Assembly: GCA_011055475.1 (NCBI GenBank)
Contig: DSDH01000690.1
Span: forward strand, 1 to 9,787
DNA from: Phycisphaerales bacterium
GTDB taxonomy: Bacteria > Planctomycetota > Phycisphaerae > Sedimentisphaerales > Anaerohalosphaeraceae
Length of the DNA: 9,787 nucleotides
Direction: 5' to 3'
Position numbers and translations under genes: made by a program. The notes under the pieces were generated by a model, which saw only the letters and a list, made by a program, of their open reading frames with translations, was not told where the DNA came from and ran no database searches. Below are positions 1 to 7,348 of this stretch, piece by piece. Each line of letters opens with the position of its first letter. Positions within the stretch are counted from its first letter, which is position 1.

Positions 1-2751
1 GATACGTCCGCGCCGCTGCTGGGCCGCGCCGAGCGCGTGGAGCCCTACCGCATCGAGTTCTTCGGCGAGACCGTCGAGAGCATCCGCGCGATCGACCTGG
101 ACAGCCAGCGCTCGATGCAGACCGTCGATGAGCTTCGCGTGACGCCGCCCGGCGTGCACGAAACCGCTGAGCACACCGTCTGCCTGCTGGACCTGATCGG
201 CCCCGAGACGATCATCGTGCTGCACGAACCGACGCAGATCGCGGAGGTGGCCCAGCTCTTTTTGCAGCGGGTGGACGACCCTCGCGGGTTTTATGCCTTC
301 GAGGCCCTGTACCAAAGGATGCGCCGCCGCTCATGCCTGGAGATCGGGCGATTTGCCACGGCCGGACCGCAGGCCTCCATTCACCTGCGGGTGACCAGCG
401 CCCAGCGCTACCAGCACAAGCCCGGCACGGCCTGGGCGCAGGATGACCCGCTGCCCGCCGAACTGGTGGCCGGCGACCGTCGGGTGATTCTCTTCTGCGA
501 GAACACCGCAGAGCAGCAGCGCGTGCGGCAGATCATCGAGGATGCCCACGGGCGCGTTCCCGATTCGCTCGATCTGCCCATCGGCTTCATTCACCAGGGG
601 TTTGTCATCGAGTCGCTGGGCGTGGTCGTCCTGGCGCATCACGAGGTCTTCGGTCAATACGCCCTGCGGCGGCGGATCCGCACCGTCCGGACGGGTCAGC
701 CCATCCACGGTCTGGTCGACCTCAAGCGGGGCGACTACGTCGTCCACGTGTCCTACGGCATCGGCAAGTTCATCGGCATCGAGGTGATGGATAAGGACGG
801 CTCGGCGACCGAGTACCTCACGATCGAATACGCCGACAAGGTGCGGATGCACGTGCCGGTCAGCAACATCGGCCTGGTGCAGAAGTACATCGGCGCGATG
901 CCCAAGCGGCCGCGGCTCAGCCGCATCGGCACCAAGACCTGGCAGCGCCAGACCGAGCGCGTCCGCCAGGGCGTGCAGGAGCTGGCGATCGAATTGCTCG
1001 ATACCCAGGCCCAGCGGCAGAAACTGGGCGGCTTCGCCTTCGAGGCCGAGACCCCCTGGCAGCGGGAGTTCGAGGCGGCGTTCCCCTACCCCGAAACGCC
1101 CGACCAGACGACCGCCTCGGCCCAGATTCGCACGGACATGGCCCGGTCCGTGGCGATGGATCGGCTGGTCTGCGGGGATGTGGGCTATGGCAAGACCGAG
1201 CTGGCGATGCGGGCGGCCTTCCGCGCGGTCCAGGCGGGCAAGCAGGTGGCCGTCCTGGTGCCCACCACCGTGCTGAGCGTGCAGCATGGCCGCACCTTCA
1301 CCCAGCGCTTCGCCGACTACCCTGTCGTGGTGGAGGTGCTCAACCGATTCGTCGGCGAACCCCAGACACGGGACATCCTCGCGCGCTGCCGACAAGGCGG
1401 CGTGGATGTACTGATCGGCACCCATCGTCTGCTCAGCGACGACGTGGGCTTCAAGGACCTGGGGCTGGTCATTATCGACGAGGAGCAGCGCTTCGGCGTG
1501 GAGCACAAGGAGCGGCTCAAGCGATTCCGCGTGAACGTGGACGTGCTGACGCTGACGGCCACGCCCATCCCGCGCACGCTGCACATGGCCATGCTCGGCC
1601 TGCGGGACATCAGCTCGCTGGCCACGCCGCCCCTGGACCGGCGGAGTATCGTCACCCGCCTGTGCCGTCGTGATCCGGACCTGATCCGCCGGGCCATCCG
1701 CCATGAGCTGGCCCGCGATGGGCAAGTGTTCTTCCTGCATAACCGGGTGCAGACGATCGCCCGTGCCGCCGAGGAGGTCCGTTCGCTGCTGGATGATCCG
1801 CGCGTGCGGATCGCCGTCGCCCACGGGCAAATGCCCAGGCACGAGCTTGAGAACTCCATGGTCCGCTTCGTCGAGGGCCACATCGACGTGCTGGTCTGCT
1901 CGACGATCATCGAATCCGGCCTGGATATCCCCAACGCCAACACGCTGATCGTGGACGAGGCCGACCGCTTCGGGCTGGCCCAGTTGCATCAGTTGCGTGG
2001 CCGCGTGGGGCGGTACAAGCACCGGGCATACGCGTATTTCCTGCTGCCCGTATCCCGGCCGATCACCCCTATCGCCGCCCGACGGCTCAAGGCGATCGAG
2101 GAGTACTCCGAGCTGGGGGCGGGCTTTCGCATCGCACTGCAGGACCTGGAGATCCGTGGGGCGGGTAACATCCTCGGCCCCGAGCAGAGCGGACACATCA
2201 ACACCGTCGGCTACGAGCTGTACTGTCGGCTGCTGGGCGAGGCGGTGCGGCGGCTCACGAACCAGCCCATCGAGGCGCCGCCCGAGACGGTGCTCGACCT
2301 GGGGCTGGCCGCGTATGTCCCCCGCTCCTACATCGCCTCGGACCGCCAGCGGATGGACGTGTACCGGCGGATCGCCGACGCCACGGCGGCCCAGGACCTC
2401 GTGCGGCTGGGCGAGGAGCTTGATGATCTGTTCGGGCCCATGCCGCCCGCGGTGCAGCGGGTGCTGGACCTGGCCGAGGTGCGGCTGCTGGCGTGGGCAC
2501 GGGGCATCCGCAGCATCATTCGCCGCGATCGTGACATCATTTTCACCCTGTCGCAGGAGGCCCGGACCGCCGACCTGTTCGCCCGCGCGCCGGGGCGGGT
2601 TTCGATCCCCGACCCACGGACGGTGTACATGCGATTGACCGAGGAGGACTTGCAGCCCGGCCGACTGGTGGAACTGCTGAGCCGACTGCTCGGCGGCGCA
2701 AAGAAGCGGGCGCGTCCGAAACCCTCGAACGCGCCCGCAGGAAAGCGGTAA
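1..2751 (+). CDS. mfd: Transcription-repair coupling factor Mfd, 5' end outside window
   Basis: Mfd is the cytosolic ATP-dependent DNA translocase that removes RNA polymerase stalled at lesions and recruits UvrA. The frame is open from base 1, and the visible 916 residues begin in the end of the UvrB-like module (PYRIEFFGE). About 230 residues are therefore missing compared with the usual length near 1150; GTG at 37 is an internal valine. Numbering from the first visible residue, the order is: CarD-like RNA-polymerase-interacting domain from about 241 (KRGDYVVH, YGIGKF); Walker A GDVGYGKTE at 392; DEEQRFG box at 493; TATPIPRT at 519; STIIESGLD at 634; RGRVGR at 666; and the translocation-in-RecG-type segment with AGNILG around 720. 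After these comes the C-terminal UvrA-binding-type domain. RecG is excluded by the CarD-like domain. The last 18 or so residues are a basic tail (KKRARPKP) that coincides with the ppdK terminator hairpin. It converges on ppdK with a 12-bp gap. The promoter is outside the window. Identification is very secure. Confidence 0.97.
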   Translation, partial: DTSAPLLGRAERVEPYRIEFFGETVESIRAIDLDSQRSMQTVDELRVTPPGVHETAEHTVCLLDLIGPETIIVLHEPTQIAEVAQLFLQRVDDPRGFYAFEALYQRMRRRSCLEIGRFATAGPQASIHLRVTSAQRYQHKPGTAWAQDDPLPAELVAGDRRVILFCENTAEQQRVRQIIEDAHGRVPDSLDLPIGFIHQGFVIESLGVVVLAHHEVFGQYALRRRIRTVRTGQPIHGLVDLKRGDYVVHVSYGIGKFIGIEVMDKDGSATEYLTIEYADKVRMHVPVSNIGLVQKYIGAMPKRPRLSRIGTKTWQRQTERVRQGVQELAIELLDTQAQRQKLGGFAFEAETPWQREFEAAFPYPETPDQTTASAQIRTDMARSVAMDRLVCGDVGYGKTELAMRAAFRAVQAGKQVAVLVPTTVLSVQHGRTFTQRFADYPVVVEVLNRFVGEPQTRDILARCRQGGVDVLIGTHRLLSDDVGFKDLGLVIIDEEQRFGVEHKERLKRFRVNVDVLTLTATPIPRTLHMAMLGLRDISSLATPPLDRRSIVTRLCRRDPDLIRRAIRHELARDGQVFFLHNRVQTIARAAEEVRSLLDDPRVRIAVAHGQMPRHELENSMVRFVEGHIDVLVCSTIIESGLDIPNANTLIVDEADRFGLAQLHQLRGRVGRYKHRAYAYFLLPVSRPITPIAARRLKAIEEYSELGAGFRIALQDLEIRGAGNILGPEQSGHINTVGYELYCRLLGEAVRRLTNQPIEAPPETVLDLGLAAYVPRSYIASDRQRMDVYRRIADATAAQDLVRLGEELDDLFGPMPPAVQRVLDLAEVRLLAWARGIRSIIRRDRDIIFTLSQEARTADLFARAPGRVSIPDPRTVYMRLTEEDLQPGRLVELLSRLLGGAKKRARPKPSNAPAGKR
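2700..2738 (-). terminator. Intrinsic terminator for ppdK inside the end of mfd
   Basis: On the minus strand, GCGGGCGCGT (2738-2729) pairs perfectly with ACGCGCCCGC (2715-2706). Beyond one mismatch, three more pairs (TCG/CGA) close a 5-nt loop. The stem is followed at once by TTCTTT (2705-2700), a U-rich tail. The hairpin starts 25 nt after the ppdK stop, the expected place for its terminator. On the plus strand the bases after the stem are not T-rich, so it should act mainly on ppdK transcripts. The whole element lies within the final mfd codons. The stem is seen directly; termination is inferred. Confidence 0.7.
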
Positions 2752-2763
2752 CCGGCCCGCCGA

Positions 2764-5475
2764 TCAGCCGTTGCGAACGGCCGCCTGCGCCGCCGCCAGC
2801 CGGGCGATCGGCACGCGGAACGGGGAACACGACACGTAGTTCATGCCCACGCGATGGCAGAAGTCGATGCTGCTGGGATCGCCGCCATGCTCGCCGCAGA
2901 TGCCGACCTTGAGGTCTTCACGGGCCTGACGCCCCAGGCGAATGCCCATCTCGACGAGTTTGCCCACCCCGCTCTGGTCCAAGGCCTGGAACGGGTCCAC
3001 CTCGTAGATCCCCTGCTGCGCGTACTCACCCAGGAACTTGCCGGCGTCGTCCCGGCTGAAGCCCATCGTCATCTGCGTCAGGTCGTTGGTGCCGAAGCTG
3101 AAGAACTCGGCCTCGGCGGCGATCTCGTCGGCCGTCAGGGCCGCCCGCGGCACCTCGATCATCGTGCCGACCAGGTACTTGATCTTGGATTTCTGCTCGG
3201 CGAAGACGGCCTTGATTTCCTCGACCACCTGCTCCTTGACCAGGGCCAGTTCTTTCACCGAGCCGACCAGCGGGATCATGATTTCGGGCAGCACCTTCTT
3301 GCCGCTCTTCTTGACCTCCAGGGCCGCCTCGATGATCGCCCGCGCCTGCATGCGGTAGATCGCCGGGTACGTGATTGCCAGCCGGCAGCCCCGATGGCCG
3401 AGCATGGGGTTCAACTCGTGGAGCTGGGCCACCTTGTCGGTGACGACGGCTACGTCCACACCGAGCCGCGAGGCCATCTCGGCCTGGCTCTTCTCGTCCT
3501 GCGGCAGGAACTCGTGCAGCGGCGGGTCCAGCAGTCGGATCGTCACGGGCAGCCCGGCCATCGCCTCAAAGATGCCGATGAAATCGTCCCGCTGATACGG
3601 CAGCAGCTTGGCCAGCGCCCCTTCGAACTGCTTCTTGGCGCCGGCGTGCTCCTGCTCGATGGCCTTGACCTGCTCGGCATCCTCGGTGGCGGCGAGCTTG
3701 GCCACCATCGCGGTATACTCATCCGAGGCGAGAATCATCTCGCGAACGGCCCAGATGCGGTCGCCCTCGAAGAACATGTGCTCGGTCCGGCACAGACCGA
3801 TGCCCTCGGCGCCGAATTCGCGGGCCCGCCGGCTGTCGCCCGGCGTGTCGGCGTTGGTGCGGACGCCCAGCGTGCGGACCTTGTCGCACAGCTTCAGAAA
3901 CAGGCCGAATTCGCCGGCCAGCGTGGGCTCGACCGTGGGCACCTGGCCGACCATCACTTCGCCGCTGGTCCCGTCGATGCTGATCCAGTCGCCTTGGTTA
4001 ATCGTCTTGTGCCCGACGGTCATCTTGCTGTTCTTGTAGTCGATGTTCAGGGCGTCGACGCCGGCCACGCAGCATTTGCCCATGCCGCGGGCCACCACCG
4101 CCGCGTGACTGGTCATGCCGCCGCGGGCCGTCAGAATGCCCTCGGCCGCGTCCATGCCGCCGATGTCTTCCGGGCTGGTCTCGATTCGCACGAGGACGAC
4201 CTTCTTGCCCTCATCCCGCCAGGCCTCGGCGACATCGGCGTCGAAGACGACCTGACCCACGGCCGCGCCGGGCGAGGCGGGCAGACCCTTGGCGATGACC
4301 TCGCGCGTGGCCTCGGGGTCGAACGACGGGTGCAGCAGCCGATCCAACTGCGCCGGCTCGACCCGTGTGACCGCCTGCTCGGCGGTGATGAGCTTCTCCT
4401 TGACCATATCCACGGCGATCTTGACCGCCGCCGCGGCGGTGCGCTTGCCCGTCCGGGTCTGCAGGATGAAGAGCCGGCCTTCCTGAATCGTGAACTCGAT
4501 ATCCTGCATGTCCTTATAGTGCTTCTCCAGCCGCGTCATCAGCGCGGTCAGTTCCTTGTAGCACTTGGGCATCACGTGGCTCAACTCCTTGAGCGGCACC
4601 GGCGTGCGGATCCCCGCGACCACGTCCTCGCCCTGCGCGTTCATCAGGAACTCGCCGTAAAACTCCTTCTCGCCCGTGCTGGGATTCCGCGTGAAGCACA
4701 CGCCCGTGCCGCAGTCCTCGCCCATGTTGCCGAAGACCATCGCCTGGACGTTGACCGCCGTGCCGAGCAGCCCCTTGATATCGTGCAGCTTGCGATACTT
4801 GACGGCCCGGGGGGCGTTCCACGATCCGAAGACGGCGTTGATGGAGTGCTGGAGCTGCGTCCAGGCGTCCTCCGGGAAGCTCTTGCCGACGTGCTTTTTG
4901 TAGATGGCCTTATACTGTTCGACGACCTCCTTGAGCTGGTCGGCCGACAGCTCGTTGTCGTTCTTGACGCCGGCCTTCTCCTTGGCGGCGTGGATGGCTT
5001 CTTCGAAATACTCGTGTGAGCAACCCATCACCACGTCGCCGAACATGTCGATGAACCGGCGGTAAATGTCGTACGCAAAGCGGGCGTTTCCGGTCTTCTG
5101 GATGATGCCGTCCACGACCGTGTCGTTGAGCCCCAGGTTCAGGACGGTGTCCATCATGCCGGGCATCGACACCGCCGCCCCGGAGCGGACGCTGACCAGG
5201 AGCGGATTATCGTGGTCGCCGAACTTGGCGCCCATCGCCTTCTCCAGCTTGGCGATGTTCTTCTTGACCTCCTCTTCCAGACCCTCGGGCCACTTGCCGC
5301 CGGCGCGGTAATACTCGTCGCAGACGCTGGTGGCGATCGTGAAACCAGGCGGAACCGGCACGCCCAGGTTGGTCATCTCGGCCAGGTTGGCGCCCTTGCC
5401 CCCCAGCAATTCCTTCATCTTGGCGTTGCCCTCGGCCTTGCCGCTTCCAAAGAAGTAGACCTTTTTCTTGGCCAT
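2764..5475 (-). CDS. ppdK: Pyruvate, phosphate dikinase
   Basis: This 903-residue cytosolic enzyme interconverts pyruvate + ATP + Pi with PEP + AMP + PPi. It can work as a gluconeogenic PEP former or as a PPi-linked glycolytic enzyme. The N-terminal ATP-grasp region starts with LLGGKGANLAEM (residues 23-34) and includes SVRSGA (95-100), FTRNPSTGE (261-269) and LQTRTGKRTA (338-347). The swivelling phosphohistidine domain has GGMTSHAAVVAR, with His457 as the phosphate carrier and Thr455 at the position that regulatory kinases modify in some PPDKs. The PEP/pyruvate TIM barrel contains GLCRTEHMF (560-568), NPMLGHRG (689-696), GTNDLTQM (795-802) and CGEHGG with catalytic Cys860. The length and GGMTSH motif match PPDK and not PEP synthase. 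The ATG is supported by AGGAGA 8 nt upstream and by a strong promoter. No PPDK regulatory protein gene lies nearby. No domain is missing. Confidence 0.98.
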   Translation of the reverse strand: MAKKKVYFFGSGKAEGNAKMKELLGGKGANLAEMTNLGVPVPPGFTIATSVCDEYYRAGGKWPEGLEEEVKKNIAKLEKAMGAKFGDHDNPLLVSVRSGAAVSMPGMMDTVLNLGLNDTVVDGIIQKTGNARFAYDIYRRFIDMFGDVVMGCSHEYFEEAIHAAKEKAGVKNDNELSADQLKEVVEQYKAIYKKHVGKSFPEDAWTQLQHSINAVFGSWNAPRAVKYRKLHDIKGLLGTAVNVQAMVFGNMGEDCGTGVCFTRNPSTGEKEFYGEFLMNAQGEDVVAGIRTPVPLKELSHVMPKCYKELTALMTRLEKHYKDMQDIEFTIQEGRLFILQTRTGKRTAAAAVKIAVDMVKEKLITAEQAVTRVEPAQLDRLLHPSFDPEATREVIAKGLPASPGAAVGQVVFDADVAEAWRDEGKKVVLVRIETSPEDIGGMDAAEGILTARGGMTSHAAVVARGMGKCCVAGVDALNIDYKNSKMTVGHKTINQGDWISIDGTSGEVMVGQVPTVEPTLAGEFGLFLKLCDKVRTLGVRTNADTPGDSRRAREFGAEGIGLCRTEHMFFEGDRIWAVREMILASDEYTAMVAKLAATEDAEQVKAIEQEHAGAKKQFEGALAKLLPYQRDDFIGIFEAMAGLPVTIRLLDPPLHEFLPQDEKSQAEMASRLGVDVAVVTDKVAQLHELNPMLGHRGCRLAITYPAIYRMQARAIIEAALEVKKSGKKVLPEIMIPLVGSVKELALVKEQVVEEIKAVFAEQKSKIKYLVGTMIEVPRAALTADEIAAEAEFFSFGTNDLTQMTMGFSRDDAGKFLGEYAQQGIYEVDPFQALDQSGVGKLVEMGIRLGRQAREDLKVGICGEHGGDPSSIDFCHRVGMNYVSCSPFRVPIARLAAAQAAVRNG

Positions 5476-5483
5476 TATACAAT

Positions 5484-5489
5484 TCTCCT
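5484..5489 (-). promoter_or_regulatory. Ribosome binding site of ppdK
   Basis: AGGAGA on the minus strand ends 8 nt before the ATG at 5475. It fixes that ATG as the start and gives MAKKKVYFFG as the N-terminus. Confidence 0.8.
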
Positions 5490-5550
5490 AAGTCATTCCA
5501 CGTGTCAAGGATTCTCGATCTGTCCCAGCCCGATTCAAAGAGGGTCGGTC

Positions 5551-5579
5551 ACTATAGGCCACCGCACAGACCCTGTCAA
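5551..5579 (-). promoter_or_regulatory. Sigma70-type promoter of ppdK
   Basis: On the minus strand a perfect -35 TTGACA (5579-5574) is separated by exactly 17 bp from TATAGT (5556-5551), which matches five of six -10 consensus bases. Transcription would begin near 5544, leaving an untranslated leader of about 70 nt. This is the best promoter in the window. I saw no strong hairpin or known riboswitch in the leader. Confidence 0.75.
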
Positions 5580-5583
5580 GACC

Positions 5584-5605
5584 AAAAACCCGGCATCGGG
5601 CCGGG
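5584..5605 (-). terminator. Terminator-like hairpin upstream of the ppdK promoter
   Basis: Read on the minus strand, CCCGGC (5605-5600) and GCCGGG (5594-5589) form a 6-bp GC stem with a 5-nt loop. TTTTT (5588-5584) follows directly. The T-run ends only 4 bp before the ppdK -35 box. No minus-strand gene lies immediately upstream, because nadB runs the other way. If it is real, it would stop antisense transcripts leaving nadB before they reach the ppdK promoter. The stem is short, so function is uncertain. Confidence 0.4.
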
Positions 5606-5647
5606 GGCCGGGGGGCTTTGCGGGACGTGAAGACGCCCGACCGGCGA

Positions 5648-5677
5648 TTGACCCGCCGGGCCCGGATGGGGTACACT
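5648..5677 (+). promoter_or_regulatory. Sigma70-type promoter of nadB
   Basis: TTGACC (5648-5653) and TACACT (5672-5677) are 18 bp apart; five of six and four of six bases match consensus. The predicted start near 5684 leaves a leader of about 48 nt before the ATG at 5732. This placement excludes the in-frame starts further upstream (TTG 5618, ATG 5666). I see no recognisable repressor site next to it. Confidence 0.6.
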
Positions 5678-5719
5678 GACTGCCTTGTATTTGCGCCTTC
5701 TGGATCAAGAGCGACGTTC

Positions 5720-5724
5720 AGGGA
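5720..5724 (+). promoter_or_regulatory. Ribosome binding site of nadB
   Basis: AGGGA lies 7 nt upstream of the ATG at 5732. Together with the promoter position it favours this start over TTG 5618 and ATG 5666. Confidence 0.55.
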
Positions 5725-5731
5725 CTATCGT

Positions 5732-7348
5732 ATGCTTTCACGAGCGGCGGACTTCCGGCGGTACCTGGTTCCGATCGACACCCCGTCGATCCAGCAGTGG
5801 TTCACCGACTGCGCGGTGATCGGCGCGGGCGTCGCCGGGTTGCGCGCGGCGCTGGAGGCGGCCGAAGGGTGTCGCGTCATGCTGCTGTGCAAGGCCTCGC
5901 CCGAGGAGAGCAACACCTGGAACGCCCAAGGGGGTATCGCCTCGGTGATGGGGCCCGACGACAGCCTGGATGAGCACGTGGCCGATACCCTGGAGACGGG
6001 GTGCGGGTTGTGCGATGAGCAGACGGTCCGCCTGGTCGTCGGCCGCGGACCGGACCTTGTGCGTCAGTTGATCGATTGGGGCACCGAGTTCGACCGGGTC
6101 GACGGGCGCATCGACGTGAGCCGCGAGGGAGGACACAGCAAGGCCCGCATCCTGCACGCCCACGGGGATTCGACCGGACGGGGGATCGCCGAGACATTGC
6201 TCCGCAAGGTCCAGGAACAACCGGCCATCCATACGATGGACCACTTCTTCGCGATCGACCTGCTGACCGATCCCGAGGGGCGGTGCCTGGGCGTGATCGG
6301 GCAGCGCAACGGAACCCTGCAGATCGTCTGGGCGGAAGCCACGATCCTGGCCACGGGCGGGGCGGGCCGATTGTACCGCGAGACCACGAATCCGCCGCGG
6401 GCCACGGCCGACGGTCTGGCGATGGCCTACCGGGCCGGGGCGGTCCTGCGGGACATGGAGTTCATGCAGTTTCACCCGACCACGTTGTACGTGGCCGGGG
6501 CGTCGCGGGCGCTGATCACCGAGACGCTGCGGGGGGAAGGAGCGATCTTGCTGGATCGCGACGGCGTCCCGTTCATGAGCGAATACCATCCGTCCGCGGA
6601 ACTGGCCCCGCGCGACGTGGTCAGCCGGGCCATCCTCGATCGCATGCTCAAAACCGGCAGCACCCACGTCTATCTGGACGTGCGGCATTTCGACAAGACC
6701 CGCTTCGCGCGGCGATTCCCCCTGATCAATGATCTGTGCGAGAGCTTCGACATCGACGTCTCCAAGGATCTGATCCCCGTGCGGCCCAGCGCCCACTACA
6801 TGATCGGCGGCGTGAAGACCGACGCGCAGGGGCGAACCACCGTACCGGGCCTGTTGGCCTGCGGCGAGGTGGCGTCCACCGGTCTGCACGGCGCCAACCG
6901 CCTGGGCAGCAATTCCCTCCTCGAGGGCTTGGTGTTCGGACAGATCGCTGGACGCCGCGCCTGCGCAGATCGCCGCAACGGATCGGCCGAGCCGCGGTTT
7001 CGGCGCCTGCACTACGAGGTCCCCGTCAGCGATCGCAGCCGGCTCGACACCAACGACGTGCGCAACAGCCTGCGGGCCCTGATGTGGCGTAACGTGGGCA
7101 TCACCCGTCGCGACAGGCACCTCGGCGAGGCGCTGGATATCGTCGGGTTCTGGCAGCGGTACGTGATGGACAAGGTCCTGGATTCGCCCTACGGGTGGGA
7201 GTGCCAGAACATGCTGACCGTGTGTTCCCTGATGGCCCAGGCGGCCCGGTCGCGGCGTGAAAGCCGAGGGGTGCATTATCGGGATGATTATCCCGAGCCG
7301 AACGACGGCGAGTTCGCCCGGCATATCGAGCTGTCCCGAAGCGATTGA
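5732..7348 (+). CDS. nadB: L-aspartate oxidase
   Basis: This FAD enzyme oxidises L-aspartate to iminoaspartate, the first step of de novo NAD synthesis. Iminoaspartate is normally passed to quinolinate synthase NadA, which is not in this window. The 538 residues are close to the usual length of about 540. GAGVAG (31-36) is the FAD-binding Rossmann motif. SxxAQGGIA-like NTWNAQGGIA (61-70), HGDSTGRG (144-151), ATGGAGRLY (207-215), EFMQFHPT (243-250), APRDVVSRA with Arg294 (292-300), RPSAHYMIGG with His355 (351-360) and GLHGANRLGSNSLLEG (384-399) follow the NadB pattern. The helical C-terminal domain ends in ESRGVHYRDDYP (510-521). Fumarate reductase and SdhA share the fold, but GLHGANRLGSNSLLEG and this C-terminus favour NadB. 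The N-terminus is about 20 residues longer before the FAD motif than in E. coli NadB. The gene stands alone, and its last 61 bp overlap the convergent glycosyltransferase gene. Confidence 0.96.
   Translation: MLSRAADFRRYLVPIDTPSIQQWFTDCAVIGAGVAGLRAALEAAEGCRVMLLCKASPEESNTWNAQGGIASVMGPDDSLDEHVADTLETGCGLCDEQTVRLVVGRGPDLVRQLIDWGTEFDRVDGRIDVSREGGHSKARILHAHGDSTGRGIAETLLRKVQEQPAIHTMDHFFAIDLLTDPEGRCLGVIGQRNGTLQIVWAEATILATGGAGRLYRETTNPPRATADGLAMAYRAGAVLRDMEFMQFHPTTLYVAGASRALITETLRGEGAILLDRDGVPFMSEYHPSAELAPRDVVSRAILDRMLKTGSTHVYLDVRHFDKTRFARRFPLINDLCESFDIDVSKDLIPVRPSAHYMIGGVKTDAQGRTTVPGLLACGEVASTGLHGANRLGSNSLLEGLVFGQIAGRRACADRRNGSAEPRFRRLHYEVPVSDRSRLDTNDVRNSLRALMWRNVGITRRDRHLGEALDIVGFWQRYVMDKVLDSPYGWECQNMLTVCSLMAQAARSRRESRGVHYRDDYPEPNDGEFARHIELSRSD
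7279..7296. other. Stem-loop at the nadB/glycosyltransferase overlap
   Basis: TCGGGAT (7279-7285) and ATCCCGA (7290-7296) form a perfect 7-bp stem with a 4-nt loop. The TAA stop of the glycosyltransferase gene (7290-7288) sits at the loop edge. On neither strand does a T-run follow, so this is not a standard intrinsic terminator. It lies inside the nadB coding sequence. It could still mark the 3' end of the minus-strand transcript; this is inference. Confidence 0.4.

Noticed and set aside
331..2196. Long minus-strand open frame opposite mfd (621 codons)
   Set aside because: It mirrors conserved Mfd motifs, has no domain signature or good ribosome binding site that I could see, and has the composition of an antisense shadow.
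2854..5019. Very long open frame on the plus strand opposite ppdK (721 codons)
   Set aside because: It is fully antisense to a motif-rich ppdK. Its low-complexity His/Leu/Asp-rich translation has no recognisable domain. It is typical of high-GC codon bias leaving the antisense frame open.
5474..5508. Perfect TATAAT (5479-5474, minus) with TTGACA (5508-5503) upstream
   Set aside because: The spacer is 23 bp, too long for a sigma70 promoter. The TATAAT overlaps the ppdK start codon, so a transcript from it would begin inside the gene.
5618..5731. Longer nadB starting at TTG 5618 or ATG 5666
   Set aside because: These starts precede or overlap the predicted promoter, lack a good ribosome binding site, and add residues not expected in NadB.
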